Positions 30,693-39,618 of a stretch of DNA of 49,875 nt are shown here, piece after piece. The number at the start of each line of letters is the position of its first letter. Position 1 is the first letter of the stretch. The DNA is from Halieaceae bacterium (GTDB taxonomy: Bacteria; Pseudomonadota; Gammaproteobacteria; Pseudomonadales; Halieaceae), in contig JABIZW010000208.1 in the NCBI GenBank assembly GCA_018666295.1, positions 1-49,875 on the forward strand, given 5' to 3'. The translations under genes and the position numbers were made by a program. The notes under the pieces were generated by a model. That model did no database searches. It saw nothing but the letters and a program-made list of their open reading frames with translations, and was not told the DNA's origin.

Positions 30693-31790
30693 CTAGTGCT
30701 TTGGAAAGACAATCCCCAAGATTCTTGGAGATACCGCACCTGTCACCTCGGGCACACCGCTGCATTTGCCGTCCACACATTGCTTAGCGAGCCACGCAAA
30801 AGCCATAGCCTCCATAAAATCGGGATCGACACCGAGTTTGTCGGTCGAGTGCAGGTGTGCTTGCGGTATTAAGTCTACGAGTCGCTGCACTAAGAGGCTG
30901 TTGTGATAGCCGCCACCCGAGAGGTAAACCGTGCGGCAGCCTGTCGTGTTGATTTCGGCTGCGATCGATCGCGCAGTTAGTTCTAAAAGTGAGCGCTGTA
31001 CGTCTTCCGCACGATAGGACTTGAGTTCAAACCGCTCCAACCAAGTGAGGTTAAAGTAGTCTTGACCTGTACTTTTAGGCGCCCCTTGTGAGAAATACGG
31101 GTCGGCTAACATTTCACTGATCAATGGCTCGAGTACTTGCCCCTCTGCCGCCCACGCGCCGCCTTGGTCAAAGGCCTTATTTTTGTGCCGGCGGATCCAG
31201 GCATCTATGAGCGTATTACCCGGACCTGTATCGAACCCTGTAACACCCGCCGCGGCAATAACGCTGATATTTGCGATCCCGCCAATGTTCAAAAAGACCG
31301 CAGATTCAGTGCTGTCCACGAGTGTTTTATGAAACGCCGGCACCAGCGGCGCGCCTTGCCCGCCCGCGGCAACATCGCGACGTCTGAAATCACCAACGAC
31401 AGCAATGCCGGTCCGCTCAGCCAATCGGTGGTTGTCACCCACTTGCAAGGTGAATGCGCGCGTTAGATTGGGATAATGAAGCAGAGTTTGTCCGTGATTT
31501 CCTACGGCCTCAATCGAGGCCTTGTCCGTCCCAGAGCGTGTCAACAGCTCGTTCACCGCTTTCGTATAAAGGTCTGCCATGTCGATGTCGAGCTCACACA
31601 CGCGTTCGATATGGGTTTCGAGTCCTGATTGGAGGTCAAAAATACGCGACTGTATGGATGGGGGAAGCGCAACTTGGTGGCTTGTCATGAGGCGCGGTCG
31701 GCCCGCTGTGTCAAAGCGGACAAGGGCGGCATCAATCGCGTCACCGCTCGTGCCTGACATCAGTCCAATAAAGAGCCGCTGCTGGGTCAC
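30693..31790 (-). CDS. anmK: Anhydro-N-acetylmuramic acid kinase
   Basis: 365 residues. The N-terminal ATP site is LFIGLMSGTSGDAIDAAL; the catalytic Asp region reads GVTGFDTGPGNTLIDAWI, followed by FDQGGAWAAEGQV and VYLSGGGYHNSLL. It opens 1,6-anhydro-MurNAc while phosphorylating it to MurNAc-6-phosphate. The first motif has Ala where most relatives have Gly after GTSxD. It overlaps the M23 peptidase stop by ATGA, so it is probably translated together with that murein hydrolase. Confidence 0.95.
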   Translation of the reverse strand: MTQQRLFIGLMSGTSGDAIDAALVRFDTAGRPRLMTSHQVALPPSIQSRIFDLQSGLETHIERVCELDIDMADLYTKAVNELLTRSGTDKASIEAVGNHGQTLLHYPNLTRAFTLQVGDNHRLAERTGIAVVGDFRRRDVAAGGQGAPLVPAFHKTLVDSTESAVFLNIGGIANISVIAAAGVTGFDTGPGNTLIDAWIRRHKNKAFDQGGAWAAEGQVLEPLISEMLADPYFSQGAPKSTGQDYFNLTWLERFELKSYRAEDVQRSLLELTARSIAAEINTTGCRTVYLSGGGYHNSLLVQRLVDLIPQAHLHSTDKLGVDPDFMEAMAFAWLAKQCVDGKCSGVPEVTGAVSPRILGIVFPKH

Positions 31791-33178
31791 TCGGCCCCCA
31801 TCATGGTGCCGCGACTTTTCATGGATGCCAGCCGCTGGACGGGTTGGCGGATGGCGTCTTTAAACAGTGCAATCTCGGATTCGGGCAGGGACTTTGCTTT
31901 GGGTAATATCTTGTGCACGGTCCTTGGATTGCGGTGAACACCATTGACCAAGAACTCGTAGTGCAAGTGTGGACCTGTTGCTGCGCCCGTTGAACCGACG
32001 GTGCCAATCACTTGACCCTGCTTTACGCGATCACCGCGGGCGACGCGCTTTTTATTCAAATGAAGGTAGTGGGTTTTAAAGCCTTCCCCGTGCTGAATAA
32101 AAAGGTAATTACCGTTGGATCGATTGTATCCTGCCTCTACGACTCTGCCGTCACCGGCGGCATAAACGGGCGTGCCCCTCGGCGCGGCATAGTCGGTACC
32201 CCGATGCGGTCGCTTCGTTTTGTATATGGGGTGGAGTCGATTCGGGTTAAAGCTCGAACTGACGCGAGTAAAATCCAGAGGCGCTTTGAGAAATGCTTTT
32301 CGCATACTGACCCCTTCACCGTCGTAATACCCCGTTACGTTCTGGCTGTCGGTGTATCGATAGGCGTCGACCGCGCGTCGTGAGGTCGTGTATGAGGCGG
32401 CAAGAATATTACCGTCTGAAATTTTCTCGCCATCGAGAAAGTGTTCTTCAAATAAAATAATGATGTCATCGCCTTTGCGAGGATCGAGCGCGAAGTCGAT
32501 TACGCCGCCCAAGATCGAGGCGAGCTCCATGATGATATTGGCTGAGAGGTCCGCTCGATCACCGGCAAGGAAGAGTGAGCTTTCGATGGTGAGCGCTACC
32601 GTACGTTCTCGTACTTGAGGCGCACGAACGATGACTTCTGAGAGGAATTCATCATCGATTTTCGAGTAAACAGTCTGTTTGAGGCTCGACTCGATATGCC
32701 TCACGGCAACCAGTTGGTTTTCTTCATTGGCGGCAAAGCCGATGAGCTGTCCGGGAAAAATTTTTCTCAGTGCTCTTTTACTGTCGTTAGACGTGACTTC
32801 AAAGACGTCTCGATCGGAAAACCCTGCGCGATTGAAGATGAGGCTCAGATTGTCGCCGCGTCTCACCGTAACGTCATTCCATTGCAGCGGCGCCTTGTCC
32901 GGTGCTTGAATTTGTCCTTCTGTCACAGCATCCCACGAGATTTGAGTCGTGGCTGTGAGCAATGGATCGGGAAAAACGGACTGAGAGTCGTCGACGACTT
33001 TGCTGGGCGATCCAACGAAAAGCTGTGATAGCAGTACTAAGATTAGTAGACTGAGCGCGCCCCAAAGAAGGCGGATTTTATCAATCGATAATCCGGCGCT
33101 ATTTTCTAGGCGCGTGGCGCCTTTCGGTTTGCGTTGCAAGGCCATTCCATACCCCGCCCCTGTTGTGGGGCTGTTCAT
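31787..33178 (-). CDS. Murein DD-endopeptidase, M23 family (MepM-like)
   Basis: 463 residues. A single N-terminal membrane anchor (IRLLWGALSLLILVLLSQLF) is followed by an OapA/LysM-like segment (TVRRGDNLSLIFNRAGFSDR), a linking beta domain and the C-terminal lysostaphin-like peptidase. Zinc ligands lie in RPHRGTDYAAPRGTPVYA and TGPHLHYEFLVNG. It cleaves peptide cross-links in peptidoglycan to allow wall growth. In-frame ATG codons at 33178 and 33145 are both possible starts. It diverges from tyrS, an arrangement shared with Pseudomonas. Confidence 0.93.
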   Translation of the reverse strand: MNSPTTGAGYGMALQRKPKGATRLENSAGLSIDKIRLLWGALSLLILVLLSQLFVGSPSKVVDDSQSVFPDPLLTATTQISWDAVTEGQIQAPDKAPLQWNDVTVRRGDNLSLIFNRAGFSDRDVFEVTSNDSKRALRKIFPGQLIGFAANEENQLVAVRHIESSLKQTVYSKIDDEFLSEVIVRAPQVRERTVALTIESSLFLAGDRADLSANIIMELASILGGVIDFALDPRKGDDIIILFEEHFLDGEKISDGNILAASYTTSRRAVDAYRYTDSQNVTGYYDGEGVSMRKAFLKAPLDFTRVSSSFNPNRLHPIYKTKRPHRGTDYAAPRGTPVYAAGDGRVVEAGYNRSNGNYLFIQHGEGFKTHYLHLNKKRVARGDRVKQGQVIGTVGSTGAATGPHLHYEFLVNGVHRNPRTVHKILPKAKSLPESEIALFKDAIRQPVQRLASMKSRGTMMGAE

Positions 33179-33258
33179 TGCCCTGCATCATAACCGACAA
33201 TAGCCGCTTCACGAATGGTTAGACGCAATGTGAGTGTTGGAGAGGGGCTTGACGGCAG

Positions 33259-33288
33259 TTGAGCGCGGCATGTCACAGTCACTTAAAT
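33259..33288 (+). promoter_or_regulatory. Possible promoter for tyrS
   Basis: TTGAGC at 33259-33264 and TTAAAT at 33283-33288, 18 bases apart, each match four of six consensus positions of a housekeeping promoter. They lie just upstream of the AAGGGT ribosome site of tyrS. A TTGACG at 33249 is an alternative -35 element without a good partner. This is a pattern match only. Confidence 0.25.
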
Positions 33289-33303
33289 AAAAAAGGGTAA
33301 GTA

Positions 33304-34590
33304 ATGGCTTTTTTTCAGGATCTGAAAGCGCGAGGCTTGGTCTTTCAGACCACGGGCGACGAGCAGTTTGAGGCGTGGCTGTCTGACAAGCCTAGGATCT
33401 TATATTGCGGGTTTGACCCCACCGCCGACAGTTTGCACATTGGCTCGCTCGTTCCTTTGCTGATGCTAAGACGCTTTCAGCTGGCGGGCCATACGCCCAT
33501 TGCACTGGTAGGTGGCGCGACGGGTTTGATTGGCGACCCCAGCTTTAAGGCCCATGAGCGCGCCTTGAATACACCTGACGTGGTGTCGAAGTGGGTGAGT
33601 CGGCTAAGAACACAAATGTCTCAGTTTTTATCGTTTGAGGGTGACGCCTCTGCCGTCATGGCCAATAACCTTGATTGGACGGCAAACGTCGACGTACTGA
33701 CGTTTTTGAGAGACGTCGGTAAGCACTTTTCGGTGAACAACATGATTGCGAAGGAGTCGGTCAAACAACGTATTGAGCGAGAGGGCGCTGGCATTAGTTT
33801 CACTGAATTTACGTACATGATTTTGCAGTCATTTGATTTTGCCGAGCTGAACAAGCGCTACGGATGTGAGCTTCAAATTGGCGGCTCTGACCAGTGGGGA
33901 AATATTACGGGTGGGGTGGACTTAACGCGCAGAATGAACAGTGCGCAAGTTCAAGGTCTGACAATGCCCTTGGTGACTAAAGCCGATGGGACGAAGTTTG
34001 GTAAGACTGAGTCAGGCACCATTTGGCTGGACGCTAAAAAGACCTCACCTTATGCGTTTTACCAATTCTGGCTGAGCACTGCTGATGCTGACGTGTACAC
34101 CTTCTTGAAGTACTTCACGTTCCTGTCGGTCAGCGATATTGACGCCTTAGAGCAGGAAGATGCTGAGCGTGAGGGTCGACCTCAAGCACAAATGGTGCTC
34201 GCACAAGAGGTCACGCGCTTAGTGCATACCGACGTCGGGCTTGAGGCGGCAGAGCGGATTACTCAGGCAATGTTTAACGGTGAAGAGGGCGCATTGTCTG
34301 AGTCTGATTTAGCCCAGTTGAGTCTGGATGGACTGCCCAGTAGCACTGTCGCCAGAGCAGAATTACCGGCAACGCTAACGCAACTTTTAACTGATGCCGG
34401 CATGGTTACCTCAGGCAAGCAGGTCAAGGATGCACTGGGGAGATCGGCGGTGGTGATTAATGGGAAGCCGGTTTCAGTGGACGATAATGCTAATCCGCAA
34501 AAATGCTTTGCAATCGACAGTGCGATGCACGGGCAGTACTTCATCACCCGGCTGGGCAAAAAGAAGGTGCATTTATTTACTGTTGTCTGA
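33304..34590 (+). CDS. tyrS: Tyrosyl-tRNA synthetase
   Basis: 428 residues. Class I synthetase with the HIGH-type motif in GFDPTADSLHIGSLVPLL, the tyrosine pocket (LQIGGSDQWGNI) and the KMSKS-equivalent KFGKTESGTIWLD. The C-terminal S4-like RNA-binding domain includes AGMVTSGKQVKDALGRSAVV. The length and KFGKT variant are those of the TyrRS form common in Gram-negatives. It starts after AAGGGT. Confidence 0.97.
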   Translation: MAFFQDLKARGLVFQTTGDEQFEAWLSDKPRILYCGFDPTADSLHIGSLVPLLMLRRFQLAGHTPIALVGGATGLIGDPSFKAHERALNTPDVVSKWVSRLRTQMSQFLSFEGDASAVMANNLDWTANVDVLTFLRDVGKHFSVNNMIAKESVKQRIEREGAGISFTEFTYMILQSFDFAELNKRYGCELQIGGSDQWGNITGGVDLTRRMNSAQVQGLTMPLVTKADGTKFGKTESGTIWLDAKKTSPYAFYQFWLSTADADVYTFLKYFTFLSVSDIDALEQEDAEREGRPQAQMVLAQEVTRLVHTDVGLEAAERITQAMFNGEEGALSESDLAQLSLDGLPSSTVARAELPATLTQLLTDAGMVTSGKQVKDALGRSAVVINGKPVSVDDNANPQKCFAIDSAMHGQYFITRLGKKKVHLFTVV

Positions 34591-34620
34591 GTAGGCAGCG
34601 CAACTGAGAGTCCGGATGCA

Positions 34621-35139
34621 GTGAAGCAGCTTCATTTGATTCGTCATGCAAAGTCTTCGTGGGATGACCCGTCACTGGGTGACCATCAGCGACCACTCAA
34701 TGCGCGCGGTCAGCAGGCAAGCGTGCTCATGGGGACAGCAATGTCGGTGTACTTAAAAGACACCCCCGCCGTATTTGTAAGCAGCGCCGTTCGCGCGCAA
34801 CAGACATTTCAAGGCCTTGTGAGCGGCTGGACCGCACTTGAGGGAACAGTGTCGACAACCGATGACCGGCTGTACACATTCGACGCTCATGACCTTATCG
34901 CTTGGCTGTCAGAGGCGGATGACCGTTTAGATAATATGGCGGTTATTGGCCACAACCCAGCCCTGTCGGCGCTTGCCCGATTACTCTATCCCCAGTTGAT
35001 GCTCAGTCGTCTTCCCACCGCGGCTTGGCTGTGGTTGAGGTTTGACAGTGTTGCGTGGCGTTCGTTGGTTGATTCTCCTACAAACGCAGCGCTTGTGCGT
35101 CTGTGCACGCCCAAAAACGTGGTGGAACAACAGTCATGA
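34621..35139 (+). CDS. SixA-type histidine phosphatase
   Basis: 172 residues. Histidine phosphatase superfamily with the catalytic RHA motif at the start (LHLIRHAKSSWDDPSLGDHQ), RPLNARGQQA, and the second His in MAVIGHNPALSALA. The short, single-domain size is that of SixA, which dephosphorylates phosphohistidine proteins of two-component or phosphotransfer systems. The start is GTG at 34621 with no clear ribosome site, so the exact N-terminus is uncertain. The stop overlaps the nagZ ATG. Confidence 0.87.
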   Translation: MKQLHLIRHAKSSWDDPSLGDHQRPLNARGQQASVLMGTAMSVYLKDTPAVFVSSAVRAQQTFQGLVSGWTALEGTVSTTDDRLYTFDAHDLIAWLSEADDRLDNMAVIGHNPALSALARLLYPQLMLSRLPTAAWLWLRFDSVAWRSLVDSPTNAALVRLCTPKNVVEQQS

Positions 35140-36152
35140 CACCTGTGATTTTCGGCCTAGAGGGCCTGTCCTTAACCCGTATAGAGCGCGATTTTTTCAA
35201 AGAAACTCGTCCGTTTGGCTTTATTTTATTTGGCCGAAATATTGCCGATCGTCAGCAGTTACAACGATTAACCGGTGAACTGCGTGCGCTAACGGGTAAC
35301 GATCAACTCCCTGTACTGATCGACCAAGAGGGCGGGCGAGTGGCTCGCATGCAAGCACCCCAATGGGCGGCCTATCCACCCGCCGCCACGTTTGAGGCGC
35401 TCTACCGCCGCAACCGAGACTGGGGTTTGGAGGCTTGCACTCTGAATTACGAGGCGCTTGCGCTTGATTTGGCCGAGGTGGGTCTATCCGTGGCCTGCGC
35501 GCCCGTGCTGGATGTCCCCGTGATGAACGCCCACGATGTCATTGGCGATCGCGCGTTTTCTCAGGATTCGTCCTCGGTGGCCGCGCTTGGGCGTGCTTGC
35601 TTGGCAGGATTAAGCGCCGGCGGTGTCGAGGGAGTCATTAAGCATATTCCCGGTCATGGTCGTTCTGTTGTTGACTCGCACCTGGAACTGCCCCGCGTCG
35701 TTGCTGACCAAACGGAGCTTGAGCGAGATTTGGCGCCGTTTAAGGCGCTCAATGACGCCAGTATGGCGATGACGGCCCATGTCATTTACGAGGCATGGGA
35801 TTCTCAGCACTGTGCGACGCTGTCCGAGGACGTCATCGGTCGCGTGATTCGCAGGACCGTTGGGTTCGACGGCTTGCTCATGACAGACGACCTAGACATG
35901 AAGGCTCTTTCGGGTGACATCGGTGATTTGGCGGCCCAGTCGCAAGCAGCTGGGTGTGATGTTGTATTGAATTGCTGGGGTAAGATGAGCGACATGGAGT
36001 CCATCGTTAAAAAAATGAGGACGCCGACACCTCAGACGCTCACACGAATGCGTCGGGTAAACGACCGCCTGGCCAAGGCGTCGAGTTCGGTGACGATTAG
36101 CGAGCGGCAACGTGCACTGACAGCTCGGCGTGATGCACTGTTAGCGTCGTAG
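35136..36152 (+). CDS. nagZ: Beta-N-acetylglucosaminidase NagZ
   Basis: 338 residues starting at ATG 35136 (MTPVIFGLEGLSLTRIERDF), which overlaps the sixA stop. The track's 35103 start adds 11 residues with no family match. Glycoside hydrolase family 3: LIDQEGGRVARM, then the NagZ signature VIKHIPGHGRSVVDSHLELP containing the catalytic His, and the nucleophile Asp in LLMTDDLDMKAL. It removes GlcNAc from GlcNAc-anhydroMurNAc peptides in the cytoplasm. It complements anmK, amgK and murU elsewhere in the window. Confidence 0.95.
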   Translation: MTPVIFGLEGLSLTRIERDFFKETRPFGFILFGRNIADRQQLQRLTGELRALTGNDQLPVLIDQEGGRVARMQAPQWAAYPPAATFEALYRRNRDWGLEACTLNYEALALDLAEVGLSVACAPVLDVPVMNAHDVIGDRAFSQDSSSVAALGRACLAGLSAGGVEGVIKHIPGHGRSVVDSHLELPRVVADQTELERDLAPFKALNDASMAMTAHVIYEAWDSQHCATLSEDVIGRVIRRTVGFDGLLMTDDLDMKALSGDIGDLAAQSQAAGCDVVLNCWGKMSDMESIVKKMRTPTPQTLTRMRRVNDRLAKASSSVTISERQRALTARRDALLAS

Positions 36153-36172
36153 GCGCCGAGTCAATTGATGAT

Positions 36173-36210
36173 GGATGGCCTTTATGAATCTAAACCATCC
36201 CAGCATTTTT
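36173..36210 (+). terminator. Weak hairpin after nagZ
   Basis: GGATGG (36173-36178) can pair with CCATCC (36195-36200) across a 16-base loop, followed shortly by CAGCATTTTT. The stem is only six pairs and the loop is long, so this is at best a weak intrinsic terminator. Confidence 0.2.
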
Positions 36211-36236
36211 AAGTCGATGAGAAGAGACTGACACGA

Positions 36237-36551
36237 ATGAAGACTGAAATGACCTCTGTTGTGAGGAGAATTGCACGGCTCGGCCTAGGGGTTGGCCTCA
36301 TCGTATTGTCGTCTGGATGTGCGTCGCCGATCGACCTGCTCACCACCAAGCCCAGCGCTCAATCGGGTGCGACAGGGGTGACAACTCAAACGAATACCTG
36401 TGAAACGCCGCGTCCGCGGATTTGCACCATGGAGTACAAGCCCGTCTGTGCCGTCATGGCGTCAGGCTTAATAAGGACGTACCCTTCGGCTTGTAATGCC
36501 TGTGCTGACGTTTCTGTCAGTGAGTGGCGGCCCGAACCCTGCGAGGAGTAA
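36237..36551 (+). CDS. Kazal-like small lipoprotein
   Basis: 104 residues. A lipoprotein signal with lipobox LSSGC (GVGLIVLSSGCASPIDL) is followed by a Ser/Thr-rich spacer and a compact Cys-rich domain: TCETPRPRICTMEYKPVCAV then RTYPSACNACADVSV, ending EPCEE. Six cysteines spaced C-x7-C-x7-C-x14-C-x2-C-x12-C with the YxPVCA and YxSACxAC pattern are those of Kazal-type serine protease inhibitor domains. Whether it inhibits a protease is not known. The symporter gene follows after two bases and uses its own GAGGAG at the end of this gene, so they are one unit. Confidence 0.78.
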   Translation: MKTEMTSVVRRIARLGLGVGLIVLSSGCASPIDLLTTKPSAQSGATGVTTQTNTCETPRPRICTMEYKPVCAVMASGLIRTYPSACNACADVSVSEWRPEPCEE

Positions 36552-36553
36552 AA

Positions 36554-37864
36554 ATGTCATTAACCAATCGAATTTTATTGGCCATGGTCTTGGGAATCGG
36601 TCTGGGGTCGGTGCTTGAAATCACACTGGCGTCCTTGAGCCCCGAGAGTGGACTCTATGGTGTTCTCTACAACGGACTGGTCATGGGCCTGTTTGATGTG
36701 CTTGGCCGCATATTTATTGCGTCGTTGAAGCTTTTGGTCGTACCGCTCGTCTTAGTGTCGCTCATTTGTGGCATGGCTGCCCTGGGGGCCAGCAGTCGTA
36801 TGGGCCCTATCGCGGGTAAGACACTGGGACTTTATTTGGTGACAACCTGTATCGCGGTGACCTTAGGCTTGGCGATTGCCTTGGCGGTCGGACCCGGAGA
36901 GGGCGTCAATGCGGTGGCAAGCTCTGACTTTGTTCCAAAAGAGGCTCCGCCGATCAAAGAAACGCTGATCAATATTTTCCCAACGAACCCGGTTGCGGCG
37001 ATGGCTGAGGGCAATATGCTGCAAGTCATCGTGTTTGCACTGTTGGTTGGGTTTGCCCTGACGCGCGCGGGTGCTGCCGGTGAGCGCTTAATTGCGTGGT
37101 TCCAGGACATGGAAGTCGTCGTCATGAAAATGGTGGGTGTTCTGATAGAGCTGGCACCCTACGGTGTTTTTGCGCTCTTGACTAAGCTGTTTGCGACCAT
37201 GGGATTTGGGACTATCTTTGACCTTGCAGCGTACTTTTTTACCTTGCTGGGCGTCCTTCTTTTCCACGGATTTGTCGTTTACGGTTTGGTACTGCGAACA
37301 CTCACGCCGTTATCACCGTCCATGCTTCGACAAAAAATGCGACGAGTGTGGGCCTTCGCGTTTTCGACATCCTCGTCAGGGGCGACGTTACCCGTAACAT
37401 TGCGAACGGTTGAAAAACGTCTGGGTGTTAATAAGAGCGTTGCCGGATTTGCGGTGCCCCTGGGGGCGACCATCAATATGGATGGGACTGCCATTATGCA
37501 GGGCGTTGCGACCGTCTTTATTGCGCAGGTTTACGGTATTGATCTGACGAGCTCGCAGCTCCTGATGGTGGTGCTCACCGCAACTCTTGCGTCGATTGGA
37601 ACCGCTGCAGTGCCCAGTGCAGGCCTCATTATGCTCTCACTCGTCCTCACGCAAGCAGGGCTTCCAGTAGAGGGGATTGCGCTTATATTGGGTGTTGACC
37701 GACTGCTGGACATGGTGCGAACAGCCGTGAATGTCACAGGCGACGCTACGGTTTCGACGGTGGTGGCCTACCACGAGGGCCAGCTGGACGAAGTGATCTT
37801 CAACGACCCTGATGCGGACCTTGACGAGACCGCGACGGGTGAGTCGTCGGAGACTGCCTCATGA
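36554..37864 (+). CDS. Dicarboxylate/amino acid:cation symporter (DAACS/GltP family)
   Basis: 436 residues starting at ATG 36554 (MSLTNRILLAMVLGIGLGSV), immediately after GAGGAG; the track's earlier start (36524) lies in the preceding gene. About eight membrane helices and two re-entrant loops are visible, with the family motifs FSTSSSGATLPVTL, GATINMDGTAIMQGVATVF, and DRLLDMVRTAVNVTGDATV at the sodium/substrate site. It imports an acidic amino acid or dicarboxylate with sodium or protons. The conserved MVRTAVN Arg points to an acidic substrate. It overlaps gloC by four bases. Confidence 0.93.
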   Translation: MSLTNRILLAMVLGIGLGSVLEITLASLSPESGLYGVLYNGLVMGLFDVLGRIFIASLKLLVVPLVLVSLICGMAALGASSRMGPIAGKTLGLYLVTTCIAVTLGLAIALAVGPGEGVNAVASSDFVPKEAPPIKETLINIFPTNPVAAMAEGNMLQVIVFALLVGFALTRAGAAGERLIAWFQDMEVVVMKMVGVLIELAPYGVFALLTKLFATMGFGTIFDLAAYFFTLLGVLLFHGFVVYGLVLRTLTPLSPSMLRQKMRRVWAFAFSTSSSGATLPVTLRTVEKRLGVNKSVAGFAVPLGATINMDGTAIMQGVATVFIAQVYGIDLTSSQLLMVVLTATLASIGTAAVPSAGLIMLSLVLTQAGLPVEGIALILGVDRLLDMVRTAVNVTGDATVSTVVAYHEGQLDEVIFNDPDADLDETATGESSETAS

Positions 37865-38511
37865 GCCTGTCCGTTTCGGTTGTTCCCGTGACCCCCTATC
37901 AGCAAAATTGCTCCGTCATTAAGTGCAATGAGACGGGGTTAGCCGCGGTCGTTGATCCCGGTGGCGACATCGATCTGATTCAGGCTGCTATCGAGAAGAT
38001 GGATGCAAAAGTGGAGAAGATTTTGTTGACGCACGGGCATATGGATCATTGCGCTGCGGCTGATGTGCTGAGGAAGCAGTGGGGTGTTCCGATCGAAGGA
38101 CCGGAGGAAGCGGATCGGTTTTGGATTGATAATTTGCCGAAATGGTGTGAGATGTCAGGCTTCCCAACCGCGGAGGCTTTCGAGCCCGATCGGTGGTTAG
38201 TTGATGGAGAGACAGTCACTGTCGGAAATCTTGAGCTCGCCGTCATCCATTGCCCCGGACACACGCCTGGCCACGTTGTTTTCTACGATACAAAACAGCA
38301 GTTTGCGTGGGTTGGTGACGTCATATTTGCGGGCTCTATCGGTCGAACTGACTTCCCGATGGGTAATCATGATCAGTTAATTCATTCGATTAGAGAGAAG
38401 CTTTTTCCCCTTGGGGACAACGTGCAGTTCCTGCCCGGACATGGTCCAGACTCAACGTTTGGGCGCGAACGGGCGTCTAATCCGTTCGTGGCAGATACGC
38501 GTTTTGGTTAG
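37861..38511 (+). CDS. gloC: Metallo-beta-lactamase-fold hydrolase, glyoxalase II type GloC (YcbL)
   Basis: 216 residues. The metal-binding motif THGHMDHC, later HCPGHTPGHVVFYD, DVIFAGSIGRTDFPMGNH and LPGHGPDSTFGRERASNPF are near-identical in layout to E. coli YcbL/GloC. GloC hydrolyses S-lactoylglutathione in methylglyoxal removal. The sequence begins SVSVVPVTPYQQNCSVIKC, also family-like. It overlaps the symporter gene by ATGA and converges on the flavin oxidoreductase gene. Confidence 0.9.
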   Translation: MSLSVSVVPVTPYQQNCSVIKCNETGLAAVVDPGGDIDLIQAAIEKMDAKVEKILLTHGHMDHCAAADVLRKQWGVPIEGPEEADRFWIDNLPKWCEMSGFPTAEAFEPDRWLVDGETVTVGNLELAVIHCPGHTPGHVVFYDTKQQFAWVGDVIFAGSIGRTDFPMGNHDQLIHSIREKLFPLGDNVQFLPGHGPDSTFGRERASNPFVADTRFG

Positions 38512-38527
38512 TCAATAACGACCAGAA

Positions 38528-39604
38528 TTACACGGCGACAAAGCCTTTCCACGACGCCATGTAATCGATGAATGTAGGGCTCAGTCCTTGACTTGCGAGA
38601 TGGTCGCGCGACACCGGTAAATCCAACATTTTAAAGGCTGGATTTGACAAAGCTTGTGTCGGGAAGTCAGCGTGAACAACGGCTGCTCGACCTATAATGA
38701 CAAAGTCGAGTCCGTGTTCAATCGCACGCTCACAGTCACGCGCCGAATAGAGTTTACCGGCAGCGCCCAGGGCCACACCCTTGCGCGGTAGGTCGGCGAA
38801 AACTTTAAGCAGCGATGCGCCTTGAAACGCCTCGTCACTTGCGTCCTTGAACACATCCCACAGCGACATGTCGAGGTAGTCAATGCGTGGATCGACCAAA
38901 AGATCTGCCGCTAGATCGCGAATTTCCTCTGTCCGCTGGCCAAAACGCTCCGGTGAGAGGCGCACGCCCAGACTGAAGGCCCGACCGCAGGACTGGTTAA
39001 TACCCGCAATAATATCCATAAGAGGCTTCGCACGCTTCTCCGGTGAGCCGCCGTAGGCATCATCACGGCGATTCAACTCAGGGCTTAAGAACTGCGCGAG
39101 TAAATAGCCGTGTGCGCCGTGGAGCTGCACGCCGTCAAAGCCCGCTTTTTGGCAGCGAACAGCGGCCGCTATGCAGTCCTCAATAAACCCCTCAACCTCC
39201 TCAACCGTCATCGCCTTTGATCCCGTGGCCTCATCGTCAGACGGGCACATGGGTGTGTCGTCGCAATAGCTGCCAAGCGCACGCATACCACCATGATGAA
39301 GCTGAACCACCGCGTGACTGCCCTGTGCCTTGATGCCTTGAGCTAAACGCTGGAGACCCTGCGTATGTTGATCGTCGTGGGCGCCTAATTGACCCGGGAA
39401 GCCAACGCCGCGATGTTGTACCGAGGTGGCACAGGTCATGGTCAGACCAAAGCCCCCTTGGGCTCGTCGGGTCAGCCAGTGATATTCATCGTCACTTAAG
39501 ACGCCGTCTGCGCCACTTTGAAGGTTCGTCAAGGCGGCCAACATGTAGCGATTATCGATTGTCGTACCGTTAGCAAAAGTGAATGAAGACGATAAAGCGC
39601 TCAT
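38528..39604 (-). CDS. NADH:flavin oxidoreductase (old yellow enzyme family)
   Basis: A 358-residue FMN TIM barrel. Family blocks: VVQLHHGGMRALG, GFDGVQLHGAHGYLLAQFLS with the active-site His pair, NRRDDAYGGSPEKRAKPL, and the FMN-phosphate loop GAAGKLYSARDCERAIEHGL with FVIIGRAAVVHADFP. It probably reduces an activated alkene or enone; the substrate is unknown. It follows the exported amidohydrolase by 14 bases on the same strand, so the two may act together or simply be co-transcribed. Confidence 0.9.
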   Translation of the reverse strand: MSALSSSFTFANGTTIDNRYMLAALTNLQSGADGVLSDDEYHWLTRRAQGGFGLTMTCATSVQHRGVGFPGQLGAHDDQHTQGLQRLAQGIKAQGSHAVVQLHHGGMRALGSYCDDTPMCPSDDEATGSKAMTVEEVEGFIEDCIAAAVRCQKAGFDGVQLHGAHGYLLAQFLSPELNRRDDAYGGSPEKRAKPLMDIIAGINQSCGRAFSLGVRLSPERFGQRTEEIRDLAADLLVDPRIDYLDMSLWDVFKDASDEAFQGASLLKVFADLPRKGVALGAAGKLYSARDCERAIEHGLDFVIIGRAAVVHADFPTQALSNPAFKMLDLPVSRDHLASQGLSPTFIDYMASWKGFVAV

Positions 39605-39618
39605 AAAAACCTCAATAA

